DNA of 64,000 nt from Hordeum vulgare subsp. vulgare (taxonomy: Eukaryota; Streptophyta; Magnoliopsida; Poales; Poaceae), in contig NC_058522.1 in assembly GCF_904849725.1 (NCBI RefSeq), forward strand, positions 228,755,084-228,819,083. Direction: 5' to 3'. The position numbers were made by a program, and so were the translations under genes. The notes beneath the pieces are model-generated. The model searched no databases. It saw only the letters and a list, made by a program, of their open reading frames with translations, and was not told the DNA's origin. Below, one piece after another: positions 22,141 to 34,800 of the stretch. How positions within the stretch are numbered: position 1 is the first letter of the stretch; every line of letters starts with the position of its first letter.

Positions 22141-25057
22141 TCATGAGGATGCGTCATCATCGGATCCCATGCTGCGGCCCTCTGGAACAAGCCTTGTCAC
22201 GAGGTCTTTCACGTGAACCTCGACCCATTCGGCCAGGGCCGCATGGATCGTCTCTGGAACCGGATCAAGCACCGAAGGAAAGTCAAAGTCGTGGTCGAGG
22301 CGAAGAAGGTGGCTGAAGACGTCCGAGGCAGCCTGACCCAAAAGGTGGCGGCTCTTCTCCTCGGCAAGCGCAAGGGCCCTCTCGGCGCTCACCTCGAGAT
22401 GCTCCACGACGCGGTAGAAAAATCCCAAGTACCCAGAGTCGTCAAGAATCAGGGCACCAGAGATGCCCTCCCCAAAGATGTCGCTCAGAGCGCGGGAAGC
22501 CCTCCGCTCGAGGGACCTGAACATCCTAGACCGATCAAGTTGGAGGTTGCGAGCGCGGGTTGCCTCTTCGGAAGCCTCTCCAATCAGGGAAGCTGCGCCT
22601 TTCACTTGTTTGTAGATATTAGATAGCTTACCCTCGACAATGGCATGTCGGCTTGTCGGCTTTCCACTTCCTGATCCAGCCTCCTCCGGAGGGCACTGAC
22701 CTCATTTTGCAGGCAACCATGACGCTTGAGGAAGCGGGACTCCTGGAGCCTCAACTTCGCACGGTAATCAAGAAGAATGGAACATCGAGCCTCCGCCACC
22801 CCCTTGTCTATATCCTCGGGAAGCTTCGCTTCACGATAGGCAAGGGATTCCTCAGCAAGCGACAGCAGGCGCTCCCACGTCTCTAGACGCTCCCGCTCCA
22901 AGCACTTCTCCAACTCTGCAAGCACCAGTGAGTTGGCGGATGCTCAAAGACCGACGAGGATGGACTCCGCTGGCGGGCCCCCTGGGGAGGCCCTCGGTGG
23001 AGCTTGCTCTTCAAGACGGGCGATGAGGGCGCAAAGCTCCTTGTGGCGGTCCTCGAAGGCCTTGCGTCGACAAAGAGCCTCATGAGCCTCAGCGAGGGCG
23101 TGCTCACGGGCTTCAACCCCCACAGCAAGGGATGGCCCCGCCTCTGCGCGAGCGCGCTCCCGCTACAGATGGTCGAGGTTCACGGCGACCTCAAGCTGCC
23201 TCCACCCTGATGCGAGGTACTGGCGCTCACCTTCCCGACGGGCTTCATGACTGACAAGCCCCGGTCCCAGACGTTGAAGCGCGTCCGCGGCGGTGCGAAG
23301 CGAGCCCCATGGTACGGCGGGTGAACCCGCGAGAGGCTCCAGAGGCCAAAAGGGTTCCTCGCCTCTTGTACAGCGAACAGGAGAAGCGCGCAAGGGATCA
23401 CCCGGCCCGACTCCATGCCCGGGGGCTGGGGGCTCCCGTGCGGCCGTTTCGCCGACATTGAGCACCCCATGAGGCCCCTCATCGCCATGCTGGAGGGGTC
23501 CAAGGGGAAGGCGCAACATGGCCCCAGGAGGGGGCATAGGCGAGGGGAGAGGCATCCCCCCGAAGTACCGGAGGCCTCCAACGAAGAAAATCGCAGGGTG
23601 TGCACGTGCATAAGGCTCAAGAGATCGGGCCCCGCGGAGTGCGAGAGAAGAGGCTGTGGGAAGCCCAGCAACCTCCGGAGAAGGCGGCGCAGATCCGCCT
23701 CCCCGGCCGCCGAAAGGGAACCTGAAGAACAAAGGTTCAGAAGATTGGCGCGTAAAGGCGGACGAGGGGTAATAGGGTCGCTTGCTCGTCAATGTCCATC
23801 CACCTCTTCCTCGCCGGAGCCCCTCGCATCGGGGGGCGGCCGCCCTCGGACAACCTCCTCTTCCGGCCGGTAGGGGCACCCCGGTGGGGGGACTCAGCGA
23901 CCCTCGAGCAAGGCATGGAAGTGGGGGAAACGCTTTCCACCATCGATCGATCATCACTACCAACCACGGCTTGACACGGAGCCAGAGCCAAGAGGGCGGG
24001 AGGCGGCGCACCGGTCGCCATGGTCACGGGGGAACCGCACAATCAGGGCCTTCACGAGGCTGAACCCCGGGGGGCGCGGCCTCCGGGAAACGCTTTTCCC
24101 CCTCAGGAAGGAGCCCCCTTTCATCAAAGAGAGGAATCTCCACGGCTAGAGCTTCCGGGGCCTTGAAGCTATACAACGGCAGGCCGTTCGGGCGGGAGCT
24201 CGTCAGGATTGTTGCTGGTAAGCCTGCGAAGCAGCTCATGCAGGACATCAGGGGAAAAGGGGATGACTTGGGTCCTCATTGAGTTGCCAGGCCCTGTTTA
24301 GGCACACATGGGGCGGGAGTGGCGCTGAAGGGGAGCAATCCGCCGACAAAGAAACTCGCGCACTACCATCGCCATCGACACCCCCGCGCGCCTCAGTTTT
24401 TCCAGCCGGCTCAAGACCGGCGCGAGCCGGGGATCGCTGAGTTCTTCGCGCTCCCACCCCCGGTTCACCGTCGCGGGGGTCAGCGGAGGTTGGAACAGAG
24501 CTCCGGCCTCAGTAGCCTCAACCTACACCCACTAATGCTGGAACCCTTCCGCTTCGGGGAGGAGCTCAGCGTATAGGACCCCAGGGGGCTGTTGCGTCTA
24601 CAGTTCTCAAGAACGGACACCCATAGCAGTTCACCTCGGAGATCAACTCAAGGGAGAAGAAATAGTGTAGCAATGCCACGGAAGAAGTAACGCAAACAAA
24701 AGCCCCGCGCAAGAACGCGAAGGTAGAGAGGAGGACCAAAGAGCAGGGGTCAAGATGGAGCGCATGGATCTGGTAATGAGAGAGCACTGCGTTGAGAAAT
24801 CCCGAGAATGGCGGCAGTACACCCTAAAAGAGGGCGTGGAAATGGAGAGGAACCATGGAGGACACCCTCTCCCTCCAAGGCCATGAGCCGGCCATATCTG
24901 CATGCCCCCCCCACTCATTGGAGTCGGCAGCAACTACCAGCCAAACCTTCTTCAACCCCTCAAGGTTTACCACCGTCGATCGTTCCAGCGTGGGCCAGCG
25001 CGCCGCCGGGACGATTGGGACCCGCGAGCCTCCACATTTCCCCCTTTTCCGAGGCAT
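22141..25057 (-). pseudogene. E2 antisense ORF, grass 'putative gypsy-type transposon' protein
   Basis: A decayed gene of about 970 codons runs against the LTR orientation. Pieces in order: N-terminus 25057-24824 (STVVNLEGLKKVWLVVAADS, then PLHFHALF); 24787-24566 (SHYQIHALHLDPCSLVLLS, a helical hydrophobic block); then NRGWEREELSDPRLAPVLSR and MAMVVREFLCRRIAPLQ at 24460-24300; a low-complexity Pro/Arg middle (24248-23737); and a charged, probably coiled-coil C-terminus (22925-22602, and 22605-22141 with ALSDIFGEG, LDDSGYLGFFYRV and ALAEWVEVHVKDLV). The N-terminal half resembles the family Pfam calls PF04195 (recognised from memory). Several frameshifts separate the pieces, one near 22640-22660. 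Function unknown. Confidence 0.7.
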
Positions 25058-25307
25058 GATGGATAGAACAAGGCAAAGACAACATGATGTGCGTGGGTCA
25101 GCGGAAGTATGGGTGGTCGGATCAACTAGAGGAAGAGCCGACGGCGGAATGGATAGGGGCGAAGACGGTCGGTAGACGCGGGTCAGGATATCATGCGCGA
25201 AGAGGACGGGCTCGCCATTTGAAAGGCCCGACCCGTACGCGTTTAGGCCACACGACGCCTCGGGCCACCCTCAAGGCTCCTCCAAGAAGCCAACCCAGGC
25301 GCGCCTT

Positions 25308-25322
25308 GGGCCCGGGGGCTAC
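25308..25322 (+). other. E2 polypurine tract
   Basis: GGGCCCGGGGGCTAC directly before the 3' LTR start. The same CGGGGGCTAC context precedes LTRs of related grass elements. Confidence 0.6.
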
Positions 25323-26227
25323 TATCGGCGTTCTGGAAATGGGGGTACTCATACCTCCCTGCCAGCGGCCTAGGACCGACCCACCTCACCGACCCAAGAC
25401 CGACTGGAACAGCACCACCCTGGACAAGGCCCTCGTGAGGGGACAAGCCTCGCTAGGAAGAGCGATATCAAGACACATAGGGGACCTCGTCTGGACCCCT
25501 CCGGAGCGGCGGATATTTTGAGGCAAGGCCGAGCCTCCTGAGTCAAGGGTGACGCCAGGGAAGGACAGATGAGCAGTAGATGGCAGGGCAGGACAGTTTC
25601 CCCTTTACTGCAAAGGAGGCGAGAGCGTACCAGGGTTCCAAAGGCATCTTCCAAAGGTTTCCTTTCCAGTGCAACAAGACCAAAACCCCCGCAAATAGGG
25701 CAAACGTCATTCCTGGGTCCGTCCCTGCAGCGCGGGCAGTTACTTTGCAGGCGAAGACCAGCTTTGGGTAGGGGAGCATGTTCCCCTGTTCCCCTTCAAA
25801 ACCGGTCGTTGTGTGATCCCTTCCCACCGAAGCTATGAGGGAAGAGGACCCGGGCCTCCACTATAAATAGAGAGAGTAGGATACTTTAGAGAGAAGGAGG
25901 GGGAGACTAGAGACCAGACCGAGCAGAGTTCATTCCAACTGTTGGGAAACAAACCTAGCCACTTGGCCTCCAGAGGCTCAAGAGCACTCTAGTAGTTCAT
26001 CCACCAACCTCCGCGAGTGGCAATCCACCAAAAGCAGGAGTACGGTTTTATGCTTCGTAGTGACCCGAACCTCTGTAAAGTGTTGTGTTCCATGTTCCCC
26101 TCACCATCGAGTGAGTCCTTCGCCATTTCCATCGAGTTGCAGGCTAGGTGAGGTCAAGCCGGGGGAGATCTCCGTACATGCCCCTGTGTTCGAATCCTTA
26201 GGGTTTTGCGAAGCCCTAAATCCGACA
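25323..26227 (+). repeat. E2 3' LTR (905 bp)
   Basis: Starts TATCGGCGTTCTGG (TG changed to TA) and ends CCCTAAATCCGACA at 26227. The right part is repeated at 12062-12793. Contains ACTATAAATAGAGAGAG, with a TATA box at 25862-25869. Confidence 0.9.
25862..25869 (+). promoter_or_regulatory. TATA box in E2 3' LTR
   Basis: TATAAATA followed by GAGAGAGTAGG. In the 5' LTR the aligned bases are GATAAACA, so the 5' promoter box is damaged. Confidence 0.55.
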
Positions 26228-27420
26228 TAACTTATTTCATTCTATGCTACAGTTGAAGTTCTATGAATTTTACAAGTTTATACTATTTTCTGGAATTTCC
26301 AACTGTTTAGAATTGGAAATCAAACCAGAAAATTGATTATGATGTAAGAAGTGCATCATACTTGCATCAGCTGGTGAACTGCCACGTCAAGGTCAAACCT
26401 ATGGAGTGGGGCCCACTTGTTAGTGATGCAGCAGCTAAGCAGGGCTCGTGTTGACATGGATTTGACCAGCTGTAAGCCCGCCGTCAGCTTCTAAGGGAGG
26501 TTTAATTAGCGGGGGTTTAACCCCTAATGAGGATTCCATGTCATCACGATGGAGGACAACCAGCGGGAACCATTGTGCATGGTGGAGTCCAACAGAGCAG
26601 TGCTGTAGGGGCAACTGGGCAAGCTAAGGGCACTTGACGAAAGCCCTCGCACGTCCACATCTAATGATGGCCTCATGTGCCACTGGCATGGGTGGGAACT
26701 TCAACGACATCGAGTTCCCGCTACCGCGGAGCCATGGCGAGAGCGATCGAGGCGTTTCAGTGTGAATGGGAGGAAACCACGGTGTGCAATGGCTTTGCGG
26801 GAGCACGGCAAACGCAGAGGTGCTACTCTAGCAAGCGAAGGAGCTTAGGAACTTAGAACTCGAGGGCCGTCGCAGTGGCCGGAGCTCGAGCTTGAGGGTG
26901 ACAATGCCAGGGGACGAACGAAATAGGGGGAACATGGGGAAAGGATGGCGAGCTCACAGTGATTGTCGTGGTGCGGTCGAGGAGCTCGATGGCGCTCTAG
27001 TGGAACCAAATCGATCGGAGAAGGCCGTTGGTGTCAAGGACGAAGACAGCAGAGATGCTAATGCCGGAGCACACCAGGGGACACGATCATAGTCTTGGGG
27101 GTACATTGCCTCGAGGCGGAGCTCTAGGACATGATCTTTAGATGAGAGGATGATGTTGTCGATGATGGCGGTTAAGGCGCGGGAATAGAGGTATCAGCCA
27201 TGGCAAGGAACGCGCGAAGAGAGGAGGAGGGATCAAATGGGCAGGGTCTTATCCCATCAAGTACATGGGAGGGGGAGGCAGGCGGGAAGCTAGGGCGTAG
27301 CTCCCTCTCGCGCGTGTTGTTCTTTGCTTGTCCTCTGCCTTCTCGCAGAGGTTGGCGATGATTGGCCATTGGGCCACTCGGGTTGGGCAGGCTCGGGCAC
27401 GAGGTAAGATATTTCTTATT
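26228..27420 (-). repeat. Relic LTR related to E1-type LTRs
   Basis: Shares layout and short blocks with 10200-11600: the AT-rich GAATTTT/GAAATT stretch, GTCAAACCT with GGGCCCACTTG, a GC-rich clause with GGAGCTCGAGC, and GGGCAGGCTCGGGC before an A/T-rich run. Too diverged to pair with another LTR here. It is the target DNA of E2. Confidence 0.5.
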
Positions 27421-27489
27421 TATCTCTACTCCTAAAGGAGGAGTTGGTACGTCATTCGTCTTGTACCCCTCTCGCAGATGGAAGGCCAA

Positions 27490-28105
27490 CACAATACAAC
27501 AACAATCAGTACTTTCCATATACAAAATCAAGCATCCATGCTCGATCACCCTTTCCTTCTAATGATGGATAACACAAATCAACAATCTATAGTTCCTATA
27601 TACAAAATCACCTAAATAAAAAAACAATCAAGACTTCCCATATACAAAATAAATCAGTCATGTTCGGACAACGTTTCCTTCCAGCGATGGATAAAACAAA
27701 TCAACAATCTAAACTTCTTGTTTAAAAAACCAGCAAAACAAAACAACAATAAATACTTCCCATGTACAAAACCATCAAAATAAAACAACCAAGACTTCCC
27801 ATATACAAAACCAATGAGCGATGTTCGAGCACCCTTTCCTTCTAATGATGGACCACACAAATCAATAATATAAACTTCCGATATAGAAAACTAGCAAAAT
27901 AAGACAGTAATCAAGACTTCCCATATACAAAACCAGTCTGCCATACTCATCCACCCATTCCTTCTAATGACGGATAACACAAATCAACAATCTCAGCTTC
28001 CCATATACAAAACCAGTAAACAACAATCAAGACTTCTCATATACAAAACCAATCATCCATGCTCCCCTTTTCTTCTAACGATGGATAACACAAATCAACA
28101 ATCAT
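27490..28105. repeat. Minisatellite, about 120-160 bp unit, five copies
   Basis: CCTTCTAATGATGGATAACACAAATCAACAATCT or a variant recurs about every 115-165 bp (near 27553, 27674, 27838, 27958 and 28071). Between copies lie GACTTCCCATATACAAAACCA blocks and a CATGCTC(G)ANCACCC block. AT-rich, non-coding. Confidence 0.8.
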
Positions 28106-28120
28106 TCGTTCATTCTAGCT

Positions 28121-28818
28121 CCCTCCCCTAGATTTTTTTCTATTCCCTCATAGAACCGATAGAAAAAAATCCCACAAAACACACATTGAGATCTAAGCAC
28201 ATTCTCCCTCCTCGATCCCTAGCTAGTCATCTCCTATTTCTACTTCCACGCCGAGCGTCACTACCGCTCCATTTCTTATCTCTCCCCGGTCTGGTTCGAC
28301 ACCTCATATCCTCTCATGTCTCCCCCAACACCATGGTGTATATGGTGCTTTCCCTTAAGGATTGTGAGTTCATGAATTTTGCATCGAGATCCCGTCATTT
28401 TCTTCGAAGGCCCATCCATGCCATCATCTTAATTGATGTCATCATCTTCTAGCACAAAAATGATTCCACAATCAATACATCCTCCCCATAGATTATTTTA
28501 TATTCCCTCACAGAACCAATAGACCAAAGAACTACCAAGAACCCAGGCATTGAGACTAAAGCACGTTCTCCCTCCTCGATCCCTAGCTTCCATATCCCAT
28601 TTCTTCTTCATGTCGAGTGTCGCTACCACTCCATTTCTTATCTCTCCCTGATATTGTCCAAGCCTCATATCCCCTCAAATCTCTCCCTAACATCATGGTA
28701 TAGATGGCGGTTGCCCTGATGGATTGTGAGCTCATGACTTTCGCATCCGAACACTCTCCTTTTCTTCGCAGGCTCATCCATGCCATCACCCTGGTTGACA
28801 TTATTGCCTTGTAGCACA
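28121..28818 (+). repeat. 360-bp tandem duplication with a shared short ORF
   Basis: Copy A is about 28121-28458 and copy B about 28480-28818. Shared blocks include TATTCCCTCA(T/C)AGAACC, CTCCCTCCTCGATCCCTAGCT and CCATCCATGCCATCA. Both end in an aligned frame closing with TAG: A reads DCEFMNFAS..FLRRPIHAI, B reads DCELMTFAS..FLRRLIHAI. In B an upstream codon is TAG. The protein is not recognised. It could be an old gene fragment carried by a transposon. Confidence 0.65.
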
Positions 28819-31801
28819 CGACTGACGTGGCCTCCATCTACTAGGCCACCTTTAGACTATGGTCATCTACACCAGGAATCGTCCACCCTGCCAATCTTAC
28901 AAGCATCCACCGTCTACCAGGCCACGAAATCTTATACTCAGACGCTAGCATGCATTTTTGTTGCACAGTTGCAACCATCCATCTGCACTCCAAAAATGTA
29001 TGTGTACAAGATTCATTTGGGTTTCTATCCCCCCCATAGTTTTCCTCTTCTTCTCATACAAGATCAATTTGTGATCCATCTCACTTACAAACATGCAAGC
29101 TGGAGCCGAGTTGTGGGCGTTCACATGTTGGGTATTATTTCTCATGTGGTTGTCTGAGGACGAGGATGACGATTTGGAGGAACATACCCACAATGGCAAG
29201 GGCAACAAAATGGTCGGTTTTTGCTTATTTATGAATACATTTTTACTCTAAAATAATAATAGTTAAGTTGTATGATAGATAGCTATGCATTTGGATGTTT
29301 AGCTTGAAGCAAACATTGTCATCTGAGCAGTGAGCCTTAAGTTTCCTTTTATCTGGATGATGTACAATATGGATTCTTATCGTTGCAAGCGAAGTGAATG
29401 CTATTGAAATAATCTGGTAATTTTAAGTGGGCGTATGTATGTTAAATTTCAGTTACAAATGCTAAGATTTGTTCAGATGCTTTCCTTATTGTTATTCCTA
29501 AAAGTTATCCAACAGATAAGGACCAATGTTTGTTAGTTTTGCTAAACTTGGTGCTTCTTGGCCAGTACTCTATCAAGATGAAGTGAGACCATGATAGAAG
29601 GTGTTGAACAGTGAATTATAGTTGTGCCAAAACGAATATATTAGCATATTTCTAATTGTTGCTACCATATTTCAAAGAATGCGGTGATTTAAATGAATCT
29701 CATTATCTAGCCATGTGTAGTCTCGGTTTTTTACTTTGCAAACTATGATAGGAGTAAGGCCACCTAAATGTGGCTCCATTTTGCCTTCTATTGATCTATG
29801 ACATAGGGGATGTGCTGGACTGAGTGCAGGTTTCTATTGAAAGAAACAAGTGGAACTAGTAACATTTCAGCCACAAATGTTATCTTTCCTGCCAATGTTT
29901 TATTAGATACATGCAAAAGTGTCACTTTCTTAGATCATATATGGTTCTTAAAAATTTACATGTTTCATATAACCATCAATTTTCTTATTCGTAGTCCATG
30001 TACATGTTTCTTAGATCATATTTGTATTCGCGTCGGCCGTAATGGTCACTATGCTCTGCACCGACTACTTCCTTGGGGCTACCCACCACGCATGGACCCC
30101 TACTCCCTGTCATATACGAGATCCAATGATTGGGCGCCCCTCTCCTATAACTATGGAAGTTCCATCGTCTCCTTGTGGCAGATCCATGACCGGAAGCTAG
30201 ACCCTTCACGCGTGTTTATTCTTGAGCGTTGACCTACACCACCTCCTTCAGATGGACCTATACAACACCGCCATAGTTTGCCCCCATATATACTTGCAGA
30301 AAAAATAAAATTACAATGCAGAGGTACACCTTACTAGGAACATCTTTGATTCATTTGCCAAGCTTATCCTTGTGATATCACGATACATGGATTATGTGTT
30401 GTTGTGAAGCTATCAAACTACTCCAAGTAGAGGCTCCATGTCATCTTGAGCAAAACATTGGGAAATGAACGATGTGGATATGAAGAAGAATTGGGCTGTG
30501 GTTTTCAGCAGTAAATGGTTCCGGAGACTAGATGACGCACCATGGCAAGCAATCACATTGATGGGATTCCCAAAAACTATGTTGCCTTGTTGGCGTTGTT
30601 ATGCTCGGTAGTCATCTCATGTTGCAGTCGACAACTATGTTGATTCGCTGCTCGTGCTCTTCCATGGCAAGGAGCATGTGGCTTTCTCAAATATCAACTA
30701 ATAAGAAGGTAAATGAAGTTCTTGTGAGTTGAACTATTGAGTTGAGAATTGATTACTTAATAGAAAGCATTAGCAGTTGCATGGCGACAGATGCAAAATA
30801 AATATAGGTATGTTATTTTGATAGTCTTTCAAATATTATAAATTAATAATTTTTGAATTCACTTAGAATTACTATCAACTAGAGGTAATATGTGATATGA
30901 TTATTTTGGTGCAAGTACTCATGTAGAAGCATTCCTTAAAAGGTGCATGATCAAGAATACCATACAAACAATAGCACTGCACATTTTGTGTACATCGTTA
31001 ACATATAGCTTCATGTCCTCCATGCAAGTTACAAAACTCTCAAAGGTGAAAATTGGTATGTAATATAGAATAAAAAATATTTTAAGGTTTTTTAACTTTA
31101 CAACCAATAGATAGTATATCATGATGTAAGCAGAGCAATAGTATATTTGGCAATTTCAGAACTTGACGTCTAGCAATATGGTCAAACAAATACTAATGAT
31201 AAAAATAACAACAAGAAAGGAGGAATCAGAATCGGCAACATATGGTCCACTGAAAATAAATGCTAATGAGAAAAAAGACAACACAAGAGGATTTTGGTAA
31301 TCAACTTAAGTAGTTAGAGTTCTACACGTTACGAACCATCGAAAAAAGATGGTTCTCTTGTCCGTGATTTTGCATGTATATTAGATAAGGATGTAGTGAA
31401 CTTAGGCAGTAATGGAGTTCTATGTAATTCAAGTTATGTCTGTCAACATGCTTTAGAAGGTTTTATAACATTTCTTCTGTAATTATTCAGAATTACAATA
31501 AGCATATGGGCACCTTTCACAAAAATTAATGATGTCAACAGTGCAATACACTTGGATTAGTGTTTGCAAAATTGCATAAACACTCATGGCAGAACTATTT
31601 TGTCATGTGACTATATTATTTCTACAAATATTTTGAGAAAGATACTACTTGTCAAGGAGATCTAGCTTTCTGCTTATTACCCCTTCTACCTCATGAACGG
31701 AGACCTAAACTTTATCGAGACATGACATTAAACTTTTACTATTCCATCCACATTATTAACCCTTTTCTAAATATATCTTTATAAGAGAAATATTTTTTGT
31801 C
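28819..31801. other. Unidentified AT-rich DNA, target of E5
   Basis: About 3 kb with no recognised transposon end or gene. A GC-richer, exon-like stretch at 29990-30232 (plus-strand frame ending PLSYNYGSSIVSLWQIHDR..., stop at 30230) is the only coding-like part, and the protein is not recognised. Ends TTGTC, the left target duplication of E5; the sequence resumes at 54161. Confidence 0.5.
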
Positions 31802-34800
31802 TGTGGGAACCGAGACTTGCAAGTTGAGATCGCCGAATGAATGTCCTCAGTGATCCCAGAGAACAATGCACAGCAAACACACATATACTGAATATTAAAG
31901 GTCTTAGATCCAACATACCGAAATAATACATCAAAGGACCATGAAGGTCAAGTTCACATAGGTAGGGCCTATAAGGACAAATCACACAGATGCATATGCT
32001 AGCGGACATCTTGGGGTTAAGCAGGTGCCCATGCCATCAGCCTACACCAAAAGACATTCTCACTGGGCAGCGTCCTAGTTCACAAGTCCGTCTTCGATGA
32101 CGTACTCTTCTCCAAATTCCGGTCCTTTCATATCTGGTCAATAACATAACCACTGAAAATCCACTAACTACTTTGAATGTACTCGCAAACAGCCCATGAT
32201 ATGGATAATGCAGTAGGTGTAACAATAAGTAATATGCAGTTTTGGTGGATAGCAGCTTAAATGTAAATAAACATGATCATAGATGGATGTGCAACATAAG
32301 CTAGATGGTATTGAGAAGAACAAGTCACACATATTAACATATCAGTTAAGGGCTGAACACTCTAGTTCACCCAATATACCAAGTCACCAAACTTGGTCAT
32401 ATTAAATTTTTCGTATAAGTCCTTGAACACACACACACTTGGTTTATGCGGAAACGGCTGGACGTAGTTTAAGCAGCAGCACCCAACAGTCCTTCGCCAT
32501 GGACATGGCTATTCGAATAGTTTTACACTCTGCAAAGGTTGTAAGTTGTACCCACGACATCCGGGAAACTTTCGTGTCATCCACGACTCGCGGTATATAA
32601 CATACCCAAGGTAAGTACCCGATCAATGCCTTTCCCTTGACGATACTAGAAAAAGAGTTCCACTCGAATGGTACCCAGCACACATGATGTACGTCTTACG
32701 AGCACCAACTCTAGATACTATCATCCATGCAGGCACCAACGATGTGCCCGGAGCATGTAAAAACGGCATAGTCGCCCTACCGGGCACGACACCGTCACGA
32801 GATTGACCAAACATCACTCCCGCCAGTAGTAATGTGGCTCTTCGCTAGCACCGACCAAAGTAATGAACAAAGCCCCGTCCCATAAACGGGTAACGTGGTC
32901 ACACATGTAAGGTTGGGACGGTCGACACATCATAAATCTAATCCAATTTCGGAAACTACTCACACCAAAATATTTACCCGGTGCACCACTTCTCCACAAG
33001 TGGCCGCCTAACTCATCATCACCCTCGGGCATTAGTGGCACCCGACGGGGTTTTCATAAACCTCTTGATATTTACCATCGTCATGCTCATGCTTCTACTA
33101 TGCTTAGCTCTACTTGTCATCATGATATTAGCGTGACCCTCATAGGTGGTAGGATCATGCTCAAATTGCAAGTGCTCCGGAGGAGCCTTCGGAAACATTG
33201 TATCGATGATTTACCAAATATTCATGATCACATGCAGCGGGAATAATTGCTCTACTTAGCTAAGTATCCAGCGTCTTCGGGGTCTTCGAGTCCAACTCCC
33301 TCGTCAAACGTGGTATCTATCGTTGTAGTAAATAATAATATAATAAGTAGCTCACTCAAAAATATAGCACAAACTCACTTTAAAAATGTAGCCATATTCC
33401 GATAAATCTACATTACTATTTTGCAAGCATTTGTCTCTGGTTTCGATAAAAGATTATTTTCAAAATCATTTTAACAGAAGCTAAAGTATTCAAAATAGCC
33501 TTTTAAATTATTATATAGAGAAAAGTTGTCTTAAAAATTTATGCAAAGGTTCTATTAAATTCTACTCATTTTTAGAAGAATTATGGTGGAAAAATAATTA
33601 AATTATATTGGACAACAAATTCTACAAAAATCATTTGAAACAGGGTTAAACAAAAAATTATAAAGGGGTTTAAACCTAGGCCTGGGTCGGCTTGTGGCTT
33701 GGGACGGCACAGCTGGCCAGCCAGCCAGCCAGCCGAGGCGCGCGCGCGGCCAGATTCAAACCTGACGCGCAGGCCCCTGCGATCAGCGACAGAGAGGAGA
33801 GAGGGGGAGAGAGAAGAACGAGCGATAGGTGTGCCCCACCTGTTGAGGTTGTGTTCCACCTCTGGACATAGGGGAGCGGAGGCACGCCCGCGGCGATATC
33901 GATGCCCTCGAGCCCAACAGATGGCAGGAATGGAACCAGCTCACCGTCGCCTACCTGCAAGTGATCGAAGGATTGACGGGGAGGCCCTGATTTATCGACG
34001 ACGAGGTGGCTCCGGTGGAGCCGATTCGGGAGGTTGATGAACTAGGTGCTACAGGCAGGGATTAGCTCGGGGAAGTGGGGGGAAAGCTTCCTGAGCTCAT
34101 TACAGTCACGAAGGAGAAGAAAGGAGCATCGGAGATGGCCTGTAACCCGACGTCGATGGAGCTCCAAAGGGGCGCGGCCTCGGTCGATCTCGAGCAGTGG
34201 AGCTCGTTGTGCTCTAATGGAGTGGCCAGGGGCTCAATATAGGCTCTGGAGGAGTGGGATGAGGGTGCAGGAGCGAGGGGGGAAGGCCTATTTATAGGGC
34301 CCACACAGTGCACCGGGCTAGAAGCACCGGTGGTTTCACCGCGGCTCGCAGGAAGGGCAGTGAGCGCTCGGGGTCGAAACCACGGTATTGTGGACGTGGT
34401 TTAGGTCGTATGCGACTCACTGAGAGGGAGAGAGAGCGAGGAGGACTATGCATGCATGGCCGCAGTCTTCTGGCCGAATCTAGCGCATGCGCCACGCGTC
34501 GCTCCAGTCAACAGAGCGAGGTAGGAGGGACCCTGAGACTGCCCTGAAGCAGAGGGATTGTCGGGGACGCGAATGGTCAATGGTGGTAGGCTTGAACAGG
34601 CCAGGGTTGGCCACCTTTGCGTCGGGTGCGCCCTGCAGCGTGCCAGAGCACAGTTTTAGCATGCCACGTGCTGGCGCACTCTAGGGTGCCTTGGTCGTGT
34701 CTGGTGTGTCCTCGGGCTGGGTTTGAAGATACTTAGCCATTTGAGAGCCGAGAGAATCCCTGCTGGTCAAGGGAAGTGATTAAAGGAGTGATGCCAGACT

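Larger units (their letters stand above)
12062..26227 (+). mobile_element. E2: LTR retrotransposon with antisense ORF, non-autonomous
   Basis: Partial 5' LTR (12062-12793, cut by E1), PBS at 12795, and 3' LTR 25323-26227 define a plus-strand element. It is interrupted by E3 (13856-20446). Without E3 the interior is about 5.9 kb and GC-rich. No protease, RT, RNase H or integrase motif was recognised in any frame, so it would need enzymes from another element. It carries a long decayed antisense ORF. It sits in an older LTR relic that continues at 26228. Confidence 0.85.

Noticed and set aside
23163..24063. 282-codon minus-strand ORF and plus-strand ORFs opposite it
   Set aside because: GC- and Pro/Arg-rich shadow frames; the antisense gene's own pieces lie in other frames here.
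31740..31801. Stowaway-like MITE end (CTAAATATATCTTTATAAGAG)
   Set aside because: Only a loose resemblance, with no second terminal repeat or TA duplication.
33581..34684. ORFs in the E5 LTR as genes
   Set aside because: Counterparts in the other LTR (52222-53323) differ in length and frame; no domain.
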